A stretch of 64,000 nucleotides of DNA from Streptomyces sp. NBC_00457 (GTDB taxonomy: Bacteria > Actinomycetota > Actinomycetes > Streptomycetales > Streptomycetaceae). The position numbers and the translations under genes are program-made. The stretch lies in NCBI RefSeq assembly GCF_036014015.1, contig NZ_CP107905.1:1798001-1862000 (forward strand), read 5' to 3'. Shown one piece after another: positions 17,475 through 27,671 of the stretch (within the stretch, counting starts at the first letter, position 1; every line of letters starts with the position of its first letter). Under the pieces are notes generated by a model that was not told where the DNA came from, did no database searches, and saw only the letters and a program-made list of their open reading frames with translations.

Positions 17475-19649
17475 TCACATCGCGTCGGTGAACGTCTCGC
17501 CCTTCTCCGCCTTCTCCACCAGCAGCGCGGGCGGCGTGAACCGCTCCCCGTACCGCTCGGCGAGTTCACGCGCGCGTGCCACGAAGCCGGGCAGGCCGCC
17601 CTCGTAGCCGTTGATGTACTGCAGCACGCCACCCGTCCTGCCCGGGAAGCCGATCCCGAAGATGGAGCCGATGTTGGCGTCGGCGACGGACGTCAGCACG
17701 CCCTCCTCCAGAAGCTTCACCGTGTCGAGCGCCTCGGAGAACAGCATGCGTTCCTGCATGTCCTTGAAGGGGATCTCCGCGCCCTCTCGGGTGAAGTGCT
17801 CCCGCAGGCCCGGCCACAGGCCCGCGCGCTTGCCGTCCACGTAGTCGTAGAAGCCCGCGCCGCCGCTGCGGCCCGAGCGCTCGAAGTCGTCGATCATGCG
17901 GTCGATGACGGCCTCGGCGGGGTGGGTCTGCCAGGTGCCGCCGGACTCCTCCACCGCCCGCTTGGACTCGGTGCGGATCTTGCGCGGGAGCGTGAGCGTC
18001 AGCTCGTCCATGAGGGCCAGCACCTTGGCCGGGTAGCCCGCCTGGGCGGCGGCCTGCTCGACCGACGCGGGCTCGATGCCCTCGCCGACCATGGCCACGC
18101 CCTCGTTGATGAAGTGGCCGATGACCCGGGAGGTGAAGAAGCCACGCGAGTCGTTGACGACGATCGGGGTCTTCTTGATCTGCCGGACCAGGTCGAAGGC
18201 GCGCGCGAGGGCCTCCTCCCCCGTCCGCTCGCCCTTGATGATCTCGACGAGGGGCATCTTGTCGACGGGCGAGAAGAAGTGCAGCCCGATGAAGTCGCCC
18301 TGCCGCTCCACACCCTCGGCGAGGGCGGTGATCGGGAGCGTGGAGGTGTTGGAGCACAGCAGCGCGTCCGGCGCGACGAGGTGCTCGATCTCCTGGAACA
18401 CCTTGTGCTTGAGGGCCGGGTCCTCGAAGACGGCCTCGATGACCGCGTCGCAGCCGGCCACGTCCTGCGGGTCCGCGGTCGGCGTGATGCGGGCCAGCAG
18501 CGCGTCCGCCTTCTCCTGGGTCGTACGGCCCCGGGAGACGGCCTTCGCGCACAGCTTCTCGGAGTAGCCCTTGCCCTTGGCGGCGGCTTCGGCCGATACG
18601 TCCTTCAGGACCACCTCGATGCCCGCGCGGGCGCACGAGTACGCGATGCCCGCGCCCATCATCCCGGCGCCGAGGACGGCGACCTTCCTGACCTTGCGCG
18701 GCTCGATGCCCTTGGGGCGGTTGGCGCCGGAGTTGACGGCCTGGAGGTCGAAGAAGAACGCCTGGATCATGTTCTTCGACGTCTGTCCCGCGGCCAGCTC
18801 CGCGAAGTAGCGGCCCTCGATGACCTGCGCGGTCTCGAAGTCGACCTGGGAGCCCTCGACGGCGGCGGCGAGGATGTTGCGCGGGGCCGGGTAGGGGGCG
18901 CCGTTCGTCTGCTTGCGCAGGGTGGCCGGGAAGGCGGGCAGGTTGGCCGCGAACTTGGGGTTCGCCGGGGTGCCGCCCGGGATGCGGTAGCCGGGCTTGT
19001 CCCAGGGCTGCTGCGACTCGGGGTTGGCTTCGATGAAGGCGCGGGCCTTGGCCATCAACTCGTCCTGGGTCGCGGCCACTTCGTGGATCAGGCCGTTCTC
19101 CAGGGCGCGCTGCGGGCTGTACTGGGTGCCCTGGAGCAGCACCTTCAGCAGGGCGTCGGCGATGCCGAGGAGGCGTACGGTGCGGACGACGCCGCCGCCT
19201 CCGGGGAGCAGGCCGAGGGTGACCTCGGGGCAGCCGATCTTGGAGCCGGGGGCGTCGAGGGCGATGCGGTGGTGGCAGGCGAGCGCGATCTCGTAACCGC
19301 CGCCGAGGGCCGCGCCGTTCATCGCCGCGACGACCGGCTTGCCGAGGGTCTCGATGCGGCGCAGCTGACGCTTGATCGCCATGCCGCCGTCGAACAGCTC
19401 CTGTGCCGTCTCGGGGGTGACGCGGATCAGGTCGCGCAGGTCACCGCCCGCAAAGAAGGTCTTCTTGGCGGAGGTGAAGATGATGCCGCGGATGGAGTCC
19501 TTCTCGGCCTCCAGGCGGTCGGTGATGACGGCGAGGGAGTCGCGGAACGCCTGGTTCATGGTGTTCGCGGACTGGTCGGGGTCGTCGAGGACGAGGGTGA
19601 CGACGCCGGTGCGGTCCTGTTCCCAGCGGATGGTGGTGCTCTGTGTCAT
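17475..19649 (-). CDS. fadB: FadB-type enoyl-CoA hydratase / 3-hydroxyacyl-CoA dehydrogenase
   Basis: A 724-residue bifunctional beta-oxidation enzyme. The N-terminal crotonase domain (about 1-190) has both catalytic Glu regions, ALGGGYEIALA and CPEVTLGLLPGGGG. The dehydrogenase half starts with the NAD motif VLGAGMMGAGIAYSCARAG (about 335-355) and includes SNTSTLPI, the His of GLHFFSPVDKMPLVEI and a C-terminal pair of HAD helical domains. It would hydrate enoyl-CoA and oxidise the 3-hydroxyacyl-CoA; the adjoining thiolase completes the cycle. The ATG at 19649 has GGAGA about 7 nt upstream. It is the last gene of a four-gene operon reading from 23220. Confidence 0.95.
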   Translation of the reverse strand: MTQSTTIRWEQDRTGVVTLVLDDPDQSANTMNQAFRDSLAVITDRLEAEKDSIRGIIFTSAKKTFFAGGDLRDLIRVTPETAQELFDGGMAIKRQLRRIETLGKPVVAAMNGAALGGGYEIALACHHRIALDAPGSKIGCPEVTLGLLPGGGGVVRTVRLLGIADALLKVLLQGTQYSPQRALENGLIHEVAATQDELMAKARAFIEANPESQQPWDKPGYRIPGGTPANPKFAANLPAFPATLRKQTNGAPYPAPRNILAAAVEGSQVDFETAQVIEGRYFAELAAGQTSKNMIQAFFFDLQAVNSGANRPKGIEPRKVRKVAVLGAGMMGAGIAYSCARAGIEVVLKDVSAEAAAKGKGYSEKLCAKAVSRGRTTQEKADALLARITPTADPQDVAGCDAVIEAVFEDPALKHKVFQEIEHLVAPDALLCSNTSTLPITALAEGVERQGDFIGLHFFSPVDKMPLVEIIKGERTGEEALARAFDLVRQIKKTPIVVNDSRGFFTSRVIGHFINEGVAMVGEGIEPASVEQAAAQAGYPAKVLALMDELTLTLPRKIRTESKRAVEESGGTWQTHPAEAVIDRMIDDFERSGRSGGAGFYDYVDGKRAGLWPGLREHFTREGAEIPFKDMQERMLFSEALDTVKLLEEGVLTSVADANIGSIFGIGFPGRTGGVLQYINGYEGGLPGFVARARELAERYGERFTPPALLVEKAEKGETFTDAM

Positions 19650-19705
19650 GGCAGGTCTCCGTAGCAGCCGTTGAAGTCTGTTGGTTCCGCCGATTCCGCC
19701 GGGAA

Positions 19706-20920
19706 TCAGGCGCGCTCGACGATGGTCGCGATGCCCATGCCGCCGCCCACGCACAGCGTGGCGAGGCCGTACCGCTTGTCCTGGCGCTCCAGTTCGTCGA
19801 CGAGCGTGCCGAGGATCATCGCGCCGGTAGCGCCGAGCGGGTGGCCCAGCGCGATCGCGCCGCCGTTGACGTTGACCTTGTCGAGGGACAGACCCATGTC
19901 CCGCACGAAGCGCAGGACGACCGCCGCGAAGGCTTCGTTGATCTCGACCAGGTCGATGTCGTCGATCGTCAGGCCTGCCTTCGCCAGGGCCTTGCGGGTG
20001 GCGGGCGCGGGACCGGTGAGCATGATGGTGGGCTCCGAGCCGGAGACGGCGGCGGCGACGATGCGGGCGCGGGGGGTGAGCCCGTGGCGCTCGCCGACCT
20101 CCTGGGAGCCGATCGCGACCAGGGAGGCGCCGTCGACGATGCCGGAGGAGTTGCCCGCGTGGTGGACGTGGTCGATCTTCTCGACCCAGTGGTACTTCTG
20201 CAGCGCCACGGCGTCGAAGCCGCCCAGGTCGCCGATGTCCGCGAAGGACGGCTTGAGCCCCGCGAGGGAGTCGGCGGTGGTGCCGGGACGCAGGTGCTCG
20301 TCGTGGTCGAGGACGACGAGGCCGCTGCGGTCCTTCACCGGCACGACGGACCGCGCGAAGCGGCCCTCTTTCCAAGCCGTGGCCGCCCGCTCCTGCGAGA
20401 GGGCGGCGTACTCGTCGACGTCCCGCCGCGAGAAGCCCTCGATGGTGGCGATCAGGTCGGCGCCGATGCCCTGCGGCACGAAGTTCACGGCCAGGTTCGT
20501 CATCGGGTCGTTGAACCAGGCGCCGCCGTCCGAGGCCATCGGCACCCGGGACATCGACTCGACGCCGCCGGCGAGGACGAGGTCCTCCCAGCCGGAGCGC
20601 ACCTTCATGGCGGCCATGTTGACGGCCTCCAGGCCCGACGCACAGAAGCGGTTCTCCTGTACGCCCGCCACCGTGTCCGGCAGTCCTGCGGCGACCGCGG
20701 CGATCCGGGCGATGTCGGAGCCCTGGTCGCCGACGGGGCCGACGACGCCGAGCACGATGTCGTCGATGGCGGCCGGGTCCAGGTCCGGGAAGCGGCCCTG
20801 GATCTCGTGGATGAGTCCGACGACGAGGTCGATGGGCTTGGTGCCGTGCAGGGCGCCGTTCGCCTTGCCGCGGCCGCGCGGGGTGCGGATCGCGTCGTAC
20901 ACGTACGCTTCGGTGCTCAC
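19706..20920 (-). CDS. fadA: Acetyl-CoA C-acyltransferase (thiolase)
   Basis: A 404-residue thiolase of full length. The nucleophilic Cys lies in [12 protein letters not shown] (about 90), the catalytic His in [15 protein letters not shown], and the second Cys in CVGGGMGIA near the C-terminus. It cleaves 3-ketoacyl-CoA with CoA to acetyl-CoA and a shortened acyl-CoA. It lies 56 nt upstream of the FadB-type gene and 21 nt downstream of the acyl-CoA dehydrogenase in the same operon, so the three enzymes cover a whole beta-oxidation turn. A second thiolase in the window, pcaF, belongs to aromatic catabolism. Confidence 0.95.
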   Translation of the reverse strand: MSTEAYVYDAIRTPRGRGKANGALHGTKPIDLVVGLIHEIQGRFPDLDPAAIDDIVLGVVGPVGDQGSDIARIAAVAAGLPDTVAGVQENRFCASGLEAVNMAAMKVRSGWEDLVLAGGVESMSRVPMASDGGAWFNDPMTNLAVNFVPQGIGADLIATIEGFSRRDVDEYAALSQERAATAWKEGRFARSVVPVKDRSGLVVLDHDEHLRPGTTADSLAGLKPSFADIGDLGGFDAVALQKYHWVEKIDHVHHAGNSSGIVDGASLVAIGSQEVGERHGLTPRARIVAAAVSGSEPTIMLTGPAPATRKALAKAGLTIDDIDLVEINEAFAAVVLRFVRDMGLSLDKVNVNGGAIALGHPLGATGAMILGTLVDELERQDKRYGLATLCVGGGMGIATIVERA

Positions 20921-20941
20921 TGGTAAGCCTTTCGGTGAGGG

Positions 20942-22084
20942 TCAGCCGAGGACGGCACGACCGATGATCTCTTTCATGATCTCGGTGGTCCCGCCATAGA
21001 TGGTCTGGATACGGCCGTCGGTGAAGGCCCGGGCGACGGGGTATTCGGCCATGTAGCCGTATCCGCCATGCAGTTGGAGGCAGCGGTCAGCGACGCGCTT
21101 CTGCAGCTCGGTCGCCCACCACTTGGCCATGGAGGCGTGCACGGCGTCGAGCTCACCGCGCGCGTGGTCCTCTATGCAGCGGTCGAGGAAGGTGCGGGTG
21201 ACGGCGCACTCGGTGGCCATCTCCGCGATCTCGAAGCGGATGTGCTGGAGTCCCGCGAGTGGCCGTCCGAACGCCTCGCGCTCCTTGACGTACTCCGTGG
21301 TGAGCTCCAGGACGTGCTCGGCGGCGGCGATCCCGGAGACGGCGATGCTCAGGCGCTCCTGTGCGAGGTTCGTCATCAGGTGTGCGAAGGCGCCGTTGAG
21401 GTCGCCGAGCAGGTTCTCCTTGGGCACGCGGACGTCGTGGAAGAACAGCTCGGCCGTGTCCTGCGCCTTCTGGCCGATCTTGTCGAGGTTCCGGCCGCGT
21501 TCGAAGCCGTCCATGCCGCGCTCGACGACGAGCAGCGACAGTCCGTGCGCGCCGCCCTCCGGTGTCGTCTTCGCCACGACGATCACCAGGTCGGCGAGGA
21601 TGCCGCTGGAGATGAACGTCTTGGAGCCATTGAGCAGCCAGTGGTCGCCGCGGTCCTCCGCGTGGGTCCGGATGCCCTGGAGGTCGGATCCGGCGCCGGG
21701 CTCGGTCATGGCGATGGCGGTGATCAGCGTGCCGTCGCAGAAGCCGGGCAGCCAGCGCCGCTTCTGCTCCTCGGTGGCCAGGCCGGTCAGATACGGGCCG
21801 ATGATGTCGTTGTGCAGCCCGAGCGCCAGCCCGGGGGCGCCCGCGCGCGTGAACTCCTCGGCCAGGACCGCGCTGTAGCGGAAGTCGGGCGTGCCGCCGC
21901 CTCCGTACTCCTGAGGCACGGCGAAGCCGAGGAGGCCCTGCTTTCCGGCCGCGCGCCAGGCGTCGCGGGAGACGATGCCGGCCTTCTCCCACTGCTCGTA
22001 GTACGGCAGCACCTCCTTGGCCAGGAAGCTGCGCACGGTCGCGCGGAACTCCTCGTGCTCCGGGGCGAAGATCTTCCGCTTCAT
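20942..22084 (-). CDS. Acyl-CoA dehydrogenase
   Basis: A 380-residue FAD-dependent acyl-CoA dehydrogenase, normal length. Family signatures are [16 protein letters not shown] (about 125-140, FAD/substrate loop), [19 protein letters not shown] and the C-terminal [21 protein letters not shown]. The [15 protein letters not shown] end carries the usual Glu near the active site. It performs the first, dehydrogenating, step of beta-oxidation. Its ATG overlaps the stop of the CoA-transferase gene by 4 nt (ATGA), so the two are translationally coupled. Chain-length or branched-chain preference is not evident. Confidence 0.95.
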   Translation of the reverse strand: MKRKIFAPEHEEFRATVRSFLAKEVLPYYEQWEKAGIVSRDAWRAAGKQGLLGFAVPQEYGGGGTPDFRYSAVLAEEFTRAGAPGLALGLHNDIIGPYLTGLATEEQKRRWLPGFCDGTLITAIAMTEPGAGSDLQGIRTHAEDRGDHWLLNGSKTFISSGILADLVIVVAKTTPEGGAHGLSLLVVERGMDGFERGRNLDKIGQKAQDTAELFFHDVRVPKENLLGDLNGAFAHLMTNLAQERLSIAVSGIAAAEHVLELTTEYVKEREAFGRPLAGLQHIRFEIAEMATECAVTRTFLDRCIEDHARGELDAVHASMAKWWATELQKRVADRCLQLHGGYGYMAEYPVARAFTDGRIQTIYGGTTEIMKEIIGRAVLG

Positions 22085-23220
22085 TCCTGGCCCTTCATGA
22101 GGTCGGGTACGTCCCAGTCGCGGGCCACGTCGGCCGTGTCGGCGCCCGGTCGGGCGGGGCCGGTGCGGACGCCGGTCGGCGTCGCCGAGAAGCGGGGCGC
22201 GGGGGCGGGCTGGGTGATGCCGCCGTGGTCGGTGAAGGTGCCGCGGGCGGCGAGGTGGGGGTGGCGCGGGGCCTCGCCCAGCGACAGGACGGGCGCCACG
22301 CACGCGTCGGTGCCGTCGAAGACGGCCGTCCACTCGTCCCGCGTACGGGACTTGAAGCGGGCGGCGACCGCCTCGCGCAGCTCGCCCCAGCGCGCGATGT
22401 CCTTGCGGGAGCCGGCATGCCCCTCGATGCCGAGCAGGTCCAGGAACTCGGCGTAGAACTGCGGTTCCAGGGCGCCGACCGCCATGGACTTCCCGTCGGC
22501 GGTCTCGTACGTCCCGTAGTAGGGACAGCCGCCGTCCAGCAGGTTGGCCCCGCGCCGGTCCTGCCAGCCTCCGGCAGCGAACATGCCGTGGATCATCGAG
22601 GCGAGATGGGCGGCGCCGTCCACGATCGCGGCGTCCACGACCTGGCCGGCGCCGGTCACGCGCGCGTGGTGCAGCGCCGCGAGGACACCGACGACGAGGT
22701 AGAGCGAGCCGCCCGCGTAGTCGCCGATCAGGTTGGCGGGGACGGCCGGGGGCCCGTCCGCGTCGCCGATCATGCCGAGGGTGCCGGTGAGCGCGATGTA
22801 CGCGACGTCGTGGCCGGCGCGGTCGGCAAGGGGGCCCTCCTGGCCCCAGCCGGTCATGCGGCCGTAGACGAGCTTCGGGTTGCGGGCCCGGCAGGCCTCG
22901 GGGCCGACGCCGAGGCGCTCGGCGACCTGGGGGCGGTAGCCCTCGATGAGGATGTCGGCGCGCGCGGCGAGGTCGAGGACGCGGGCGGGGCCGTCCTGGG
23001 ACTTCAGGTCGACGATCACCGAGCGCTTGTTGCGGTTGGTGATGTCGTACGCCGGGTCGATCGCCAGCCCCGAGCCGCCCGGCCGGTCCACGCGGACCAC
23101 GTCGGCGCCCAGGTCGGCCAGGAGCATGGCGGCGAAGGGGCCCGGCCCGATCCCGGCCAGCTCGACCACGCGGACGCCGCCGAGCGGGCCCGCTGCGGGT
23201 GTGTGTGACGCCGTCGTCAT
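22081..23220 (-). CDS. CaiB/BaiF family III CoA transferase, probable alpha-methylacyl-CoA racemase
   Basis: A 379-residue family III enzyme. GVRVVELAGIGPGPFAAMLLADLGADVVRVDRP is present in the N-terminus (read in pieces from residue 10), then NRNKRSVIVDLKS and ILIEGYRPQVAERLGVG. The AGHDVAYIALTG and NLIGDYAGGS regions hold the His and Asp used by alpha-methylacyl-CoA racemases, favouring that role over CoA transfer. Racemising 2-methyl-branched acyl-CoA would let the operon's dehydrogenase act, so the operon may degrade methyl-branched fatty acids (inference). I start at ATG 23220, the first gene of the operon. Confidence 0.88.
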   Translation of the reverse strand: MTTASHTPAAGPLGGVRVVELAGIGPGPFAAMLLADLGADVVRVDRPGGSGLAIDPAYDITNRNKRSVIVDLKSQDGPARVLDLAARADILIEGYRPQVAERLGVGPEACRARNPKLVYGRMTGWGQEGPLADRAGHDVAYIALTGTLGMIGDADGPPAVPANLIGDYAGGSLYLVVGVLAALHHARVTGAGQVVDAAIVDGAAHLASMIHGMFAAGGWQDRRGANLLDGGCPYYGTYETADGKSMAVGALEPQFYAEFLDLLGIEGHAGSRKDIARWGELREAVAARFKSRTRDEWTAVFDGTDACVAPVLSLGEAPRHPHLAARGTFTDHGGITQPAPAPRFSATPTGVRTGPARPGADTADVARDWDVPDLMKGQE

Positions 23221-23300
23221 CCAGCCCCCAGAGGTATGACACAACCGATGTAACACCAGCGATGCTAAGAATGCGTGCCGGTGGACACAAGACCTGGGCG

Positions 23301-23315
23301 AGCAAGCGCTTAGCC
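23301..23315. promoter_or_regulatory. AAGCGCTT palindrome upstream of the beta-oxidation operon
   Basis: AGCAAGCGCTTAGCC contains a perfect 8-bp palindrome 80-95 nt before the first gene of the operon. Similar AAGCGCTT sites precede acyl-CoA catabolic genes under TetR control elsewhere, from memory. No regulator gene is adjacent. Confidence 0.4.
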
Positions 23316-23325
23316 AAGCTGCCGG

Positions 23326-23730
23326 TCAGCGCGCGTCCAGCTCCGCTATGAGCTTCTTGGGCGCGATCGTCCGGTAGCTCTCCTCCACCCAGTCGCACAG
23401 CAGCTCCGCCGCCGGGGCGCCCTGCTGCGCCAGGGGGATGCTCACCCAGCCCGCCTTGCCCAGGCCGTACCCGGCGGGCTCGGCGCCGGGGCAGGTCAGG
23501 GCATGGGCGTGGGCCTCGTCGTCCTTGAGCTTCACCGTGATGCCCATCGGATAGCTGCCGTCGGCGACGCCCATGAAGACGAAGACCTTCTTGTTGACCT
23601 TCGCGACGGTCTCTCCCCAGGGGAAGTCCTCGGCGGCGCCGGGCAGGCCGACCGCGAAGTCACGCACTTTCTCCCACTTCTTCAGGGCATTTTTGGGCAC
23701 GGCCACCGTCCACACCTCCGGGCTGGTCAT
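23326..23730 (-). CDS. MmcQ/YjbR-family DNA-binding-like protein
   Basis: A protein of about 134 residues of the MmcQ/YjbR fold. The family pattern of GLPGAAEDFPWGE (Pro-Trp-Gly-Glu), VAKVNKKVFVFMG, KLKDDEAHAH and a C-terminal W-V-E-E-S-Y-R segment is complete. The fold resembles a CyaY/DNA-binding-like double-wing; no biochemical role is established. Start choice is uncertain: ATG 23730 is used here, GTG 23742 lies directly after GAGGA, and an internal GTG would fit a GGAGG 8 nt upstream. Its 3' end faces the promoter of the beta-oxidation operon. Confidence 0.8.
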   Translation of the reverse strand: MTSPEVWTVAVPKNALKKWEKVRDFAVGLPGAAEDFPWGETVAKVNKKVFVFMGVADGSYPMGITVKLKDDEAHAHALTCPGAEPAGYGLGKAGWVSIPLAQQGAPAAELLCDWVEESYRTIAPKKLIAELDAR

Positions 23731-23799
23731 CGAGCTGCGCACTCCTCACGCTAGCCTCGGCCACTGACAACGGCGCGAGCTGCGGGACCGAGGGGTGTC

Positions 23800-24972
<1,173 letters not shown>

Positions 24973-24979
24973 ACGGGTC

Positions 24980-25138
24980 CTAGAGCGACCACCCGAGCAG
25001 GGTGTAGATCATGCCGCCGATCCAGCCGAGCCCGGCCACCACGGCTAGGATCAGCGCGGCGTTCACGGCCCGCTCGACCGGTCGGTTCGGGTCGGCGAGG
25101 GGCTTGGGCGAACGGTGGGCTGCACGGTGCGTCGTCAT
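24980..25138 (-). CDS. Small membrane protein (52 aa)
   Basis: A 52-residue protein with a charged, His/Arg-rich N-terminus (MTTHRAAHRSPKPLADPNRP) and one transmembrane helix (about 25-47, AALILAVVAGLGWIGGMIY) ending LLGWSL. RBS-like GGGTGGGG precedes the ATG at 25138. It is not a recognised family to me, though such one-helix proteins are common in Streptomyces. Two direct CGGGTACTCAG repeats lie 43-66 nt upstream. Convergent with the saccharopine-dehydrogenase-like gene: stop codons are 7 nt apart. Confidence 0.6.
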   Translation of the reverse strand: MTTHRAAHRSPKPLADPNRPVERAVNAALILAVVAGLGWIGGMIYTLLGWSL

Positions 25139-25180
25139 GCACCCCACCCTGCCGACCGGGACACTGCGGCCACATCCGTA

Positions 25181-25204
25181 CGGGTACTCAGTCCGGGTAC
25201 TCAG
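25181..25204. repeat. Direct repeat CGGGTACTCAG x2
   Basis: CGGGTACTCAG occurs at 25181-25191 and 25194-25204 (13-bp period), upstream of the 52-aa membrane-protein gene and after the nfi stop. It may be a regulator site. Confidence 0.35.
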
Positions 25205-25231
25205 ATCCTGCGCTGCTGGGCCGAGTTCCCT

Positions 25232-25921
25232 TCAGGCCGTCGCGTGCCGCAGTGCTCTGCGGCACAGGGCGTCGGCCCTGCGGGTCGTCTCCGGGAGGCG
25301 GTAGGCGGGGCTCAGCGCGAGGGTGTGTGCGCAGGCGTTGTCGAGGCTCATCCGGTGGCCTACGGAGACGAAGACGGGCTTGACAGCGTGCCGGGTGCGC
25401 AGGGCGCGGCCGACCTCCTCGGTGCCCGCGAGCAACGGCGACGTACTGCCGCGCGGGGCGTCCGGGTCGTCGTACGCGAAGGTGAACGGGTTCTTGGCGA
25501 CGCCGATCGTCGGCAGGCCGGTGAGGACGCCGAGGTGGCTGGCGAGGCCGAAGCGGCGGGGGTGGGCGAGGCCGTAGCCGTCGCAGACGACCAGGCCCGG
25601 CGGGCACGGCAGGGCGGCGAGGGCGGCGAGGACCGTCGGGATCTCGCGGAAGGCGAGCAGGCCGGGCACGTACGGGAAGGAGATCCGCCCGACGGCCGTC
25701 GCCTCGGCGACGACGTCGAGCCGCGCCGCGTCCAGGACGACCGCCGCGGCCGCTACGACGTCCCGCTCGTCGTCGTAGGCCACGTCGACCCCGGTCACCC
25801 GCCCCGATCCGGGCGGCGGTCCGGGCTCGTCGAGCACCACTCGCTCGCGCAACTCGTCCTGGACGGCACGGGCCTGTTCCTCGGTCGCCGGCCAGCCGGC
25901 GGGGATGCGTACGCTCGTCAT
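25232..25921 (-). CDS. nfi: Endonuclease V
   Basis: A 229-residue DNA-repair nuclease of family length. The catalytic acids sit in GVDVAY (Asp), YVPGLLAFRE (Glu) and LVVCDGYGLAHPRRFGLASH (Asp); IGVAKNPF supplies a conserved Lys. Endonuclease V nicks DNA or RNA one base 3' of inosine, dealing with deaminated adenine. The ATG at 25921 lacks a strong RBS; TACCCT 10 nt upstream hints at a near-leaderless mRNA. Neighbours on the same strand are unrelated (plasmid-stabilisation-like protein upstream, small membrane protein downstream). Confidence 0.95.
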   Translation of the reverse strand: MTSVRIPAGWPATEEQARAVQDELRERVVLDEPGPPPGSGRVTGVDVAYDDERDVVAAAAVVLDAARLDVVAEATAVGRISFPYVPGLLAFREIPTVLAALAALPCPPGLVVCDGYGLAHPRRFGLASHLGVLTGLPTIGVAKNPFTFAYDDPDAPRGSTSPLLAGTEEVGRALRTRHAVKPVFVSVGHRMSLDNACAHTLALSPAYRLPETTRRADALCRRALRHATA

Positions 25922-25958
25922 GGTGAGGACGAGGGTACGGCCGCCCGCCGGCCCCGGT

Positions 25959-26285
25959 TCACTTGCCGCCCAGTGCCTGCTTCAGCTCGCTCTTGTTCAT
26001 GTCCGAACGGCCGTGGATGTTGCGGCGCTTGGCCTCCTCGTAGAGCTGATCGTAGGTGGGACCCTGGGAGCCCTTGCCGGACCGCTGACCGCCGCGCTTG
26101 CCGGACGACATGTCCTGGGTCGAGGTACGGCTGGCCTGCTTCGACTCGCCGGACCGGGCGCGTTCCTTGTTCACCGTCCGGGCGGCGATCTCCTGGGCGC
26201 GCTCCGGGCTCTCACCGCGATCCCGGGCGCTCTCCTTGATGTGCTCGTACTGGCGTTCCCGCTTGTCGCTCGAACCGCGTGGCAT
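25959..26285 (-). CDS. Small basic protein, plasmid-stabilisation/Rho N-term-like
   Basis: A highly charged 108-residue protein (MPRGSSDKRERQYEHIKESA...). A central Ser/Gly/Lys-rich low-complexity stretch (about 55-75) leads to a C-terminal SAP/Rho-N-like helix-extension-helix: YDQLYEEAKRRNIHGRSDMNKSELKQAL (read in two parts). That fold usually binds nucleic acid. Streptomyces homologues are often annotated as plasmid stabilisation proteins, without evidence for that role. The ATG at 26285 is preceded by GAGGAG at 8 nt, which outweighs the longer open frame upstream. Confidence 0.75.
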   Translation of the reverse strand: MPRGSSDKRERQYEHIKESARDRGESPERAQEIAARTVNKERARSGESKQASRTSTQDMSSGKRGGQRSGKGSQGPTYDQLYEEAKRRNIHGRSDMNKSELKQALGGK

Positions 26286-26337
26286 GGAGTTCACTCCTCT
26301 CGCAGTCGGTCGACGACCGGGTACCCACAATTCGGCG

Positions 26338-27447
26338 TCAGCCCTCCAGCCGGGCCACCCGACCCTTCTCCCCCGCGGCCCAGCAGCCCAGGTCGGGGGT
26401 GCAGTCCACGGTGTCGTACGAGCCGGTGTCGACGGTCCGCCAGGTGCGGCCGGCGTCCGTGGTGAGGTCCGTGCCGGTCGGGCCGACCGCGAGGGCGGCG
26501 CTGCGGCTGTACGGGAGCCAGGCGGCGCCGGAGCGGTAGGCGGGCGGTGGCTGGGCCGCGGGCTGCCAGCTGCGGCCGCCGTCGGCGGTGCGTGCGGCGG
26601 CCTGCGGGGAGGCCTGGTCGGGGCGGTAGTCGCCGCCGACGGCGAGGCCGTGGGCGCGGTCGCGGAAGGCGAGCGCGAAGACGCCGCGTGCCGGGTCGCC
26701 CGCCGGGATCGGGGTGTCGGTGGCCGTCCAGGTCCGTCCGCGGTCGGCCGAGTGCAGCACGCGCGCGCGGGCACCGCCGCCGGTGGCCAGCCAGACGTCC
26801 TTCGGACCGGCGGCGACCAGGCACTGGCCGCTGGCCGCGAACCCGAACTCGCCGTCCAGCGCCGCCGGCATGCCGGTGTCGGGCAGCACCTTCCAGGAGC
26901 GCCCGCCGTCGCTCGTCGACAGGATGCGGAACTTGCCGTCCACCGGGTCGCTCAGCGCGAGGCCGTGGCGGCGGTCGAAGAAGGTCATGCAGTCGTAGAA
27001 GGCCCGTGCGTCGGTGTTGCGGAAGGACTCGGTCCAGGTCGCCCCGCCGTCCTCGGTGCGGTAGACGCGGGACGCCTCGCCCTCACCGATGGCCAGCACC
27101 ACCGCGCGGCGCGCGTCGAACGCCTCCACGTCCCGGAACTCCAGCCCGGCGGCGCCCGGCGGCGAGACGTTCCGCCAACTCGCGCCGCCGTCCGTCGTCC
27201 TCAGGACGGTGCCCTTGGACCCGGCGAGCCAGGCGGTGTTCCGGCTGACCGCCGCGAGCCCCCGGAACCGCACGTCGGTCGTGCCGCTGTCCTTCAGCTC
27301 CCAGTGCGGTACCCGGTCCTCGCCGGCCCGCGTGGGCCCGGCGCACGTCAGCACCGCAAGCGCCGCCCCGCACACCACCCCCACCGACACCGCTCGTCTC
27401 GTACGTCCCCTGGCCCCGGCCCGTCGCGTGATCCCCAAGCGCCTCAT
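26338..27447 (-). CDS. Exported YCF48-like beta-propeller protein
   Basis: A 369-residue protein with a twin-Arg-rich N-terminus and hydrophobic signal (VGVVCGAALAVLTCAG, about 22-38), so exported. The rest is a six- or seven-bladed propeller of BNR/YCF48 repeats, each with the pattern TxDGGxSW: TTDGGASWRNV, TEDGGATWTES, TSDGGRSWKVL, SADRGRTWTAT, TADGGRSWQPA, TDAGRTWRTV. Homologues are called oxidoreductases or photosystem assembly-like factors without proof. The ATG at 27447 is used: upstream sequence lacks the family and the signal peptide would otherwise be internal. TAGCTT lies 8 nt before the ATG, again suggesting a leaderless mRNA. Divergent from ssgD. Confidence 0.8.
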   Translation of the reverse strand: MRRLGITRRAGARGRTRRAVSVGVVCGAALAVLTCAGPTRAGEDRVPHWELKDSGTTDVRFRGLAAVSRNTAWLAGSKGTVLRTTDGGASWRNVSPPGAAGLEFRDVEAFDARRAVVLAIGEGEASRVYRTEDGGATWTESFRNTDARAFYDCMTFFDRRHGLALSDPVDGKFRILSTSDGGRSWKVLPDTGMPAALDGEFGFAASGQCLVAAGPKDVWLATGGGARARVLHSADRGRTWTATDTPIPAGDPARGVFALAFRDRAHGLAVGGDYRPDQASPQAAARTADGGRSWQPAAQPPPAYRSGAAWLPYSRSAALAVGPTGTDLTTDAGRTWRTVDTGSYDTVDCTPDLGCWAAGEKGRVARLEG

Positions 27448-27558
27448 GGCGGGCGAAGCTAGTCCACCGCCCCGGTGCCGTCCAGACGGCGTCGGATGCC
27501 GCCTCACGTTCCCCAAGGGGCACATGAGGTGCACCAGGTCGCTTCCGTGCATGAAGGC

Positions 27559-27574
27559 AGTGACCGAGGTCACT
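27559..27574. promoter_or_regulatory. Perfect palindrome AGTGACC-GA-GGTCACT
   Basis: A 16-bp inverted repeat with 7-bp arms in the 224-bp divergent gap between the YCF48-like gene and the ssgD-like gene. It is 98 nt before the ssgD start and 112 nt before the other. It is a plausible operator; no protein is assigned. Confidence 0.5.
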
Positions 27575-27671
27575 CGGCATTCGTGTGCACGGATTGGCTG
27601 ATTCCGTCGTCTCTCCCAGTGCCCGGCCTCATCCCCGGAAATCCGTCCCGTCGTCATAAGGGAGCAAGGCG

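Noticed and set aside
17475..20375. 966-aa frame extending the FadB-type enzyme upstream
   Set aside because: The extra 242 codons overlap the thiolase gene in another frame; ATG 19649 has an RBS and a normal crotonase N-terminus.
20942..23398. 818-aa frame that would fuse acyl-CoA dehydrogenase to upstream sequence
   Set aside because: Upstream part is the shifted frame of the CoA-transferase gene; the dehydrogenase starts at 22084 in an ATGA overlap.
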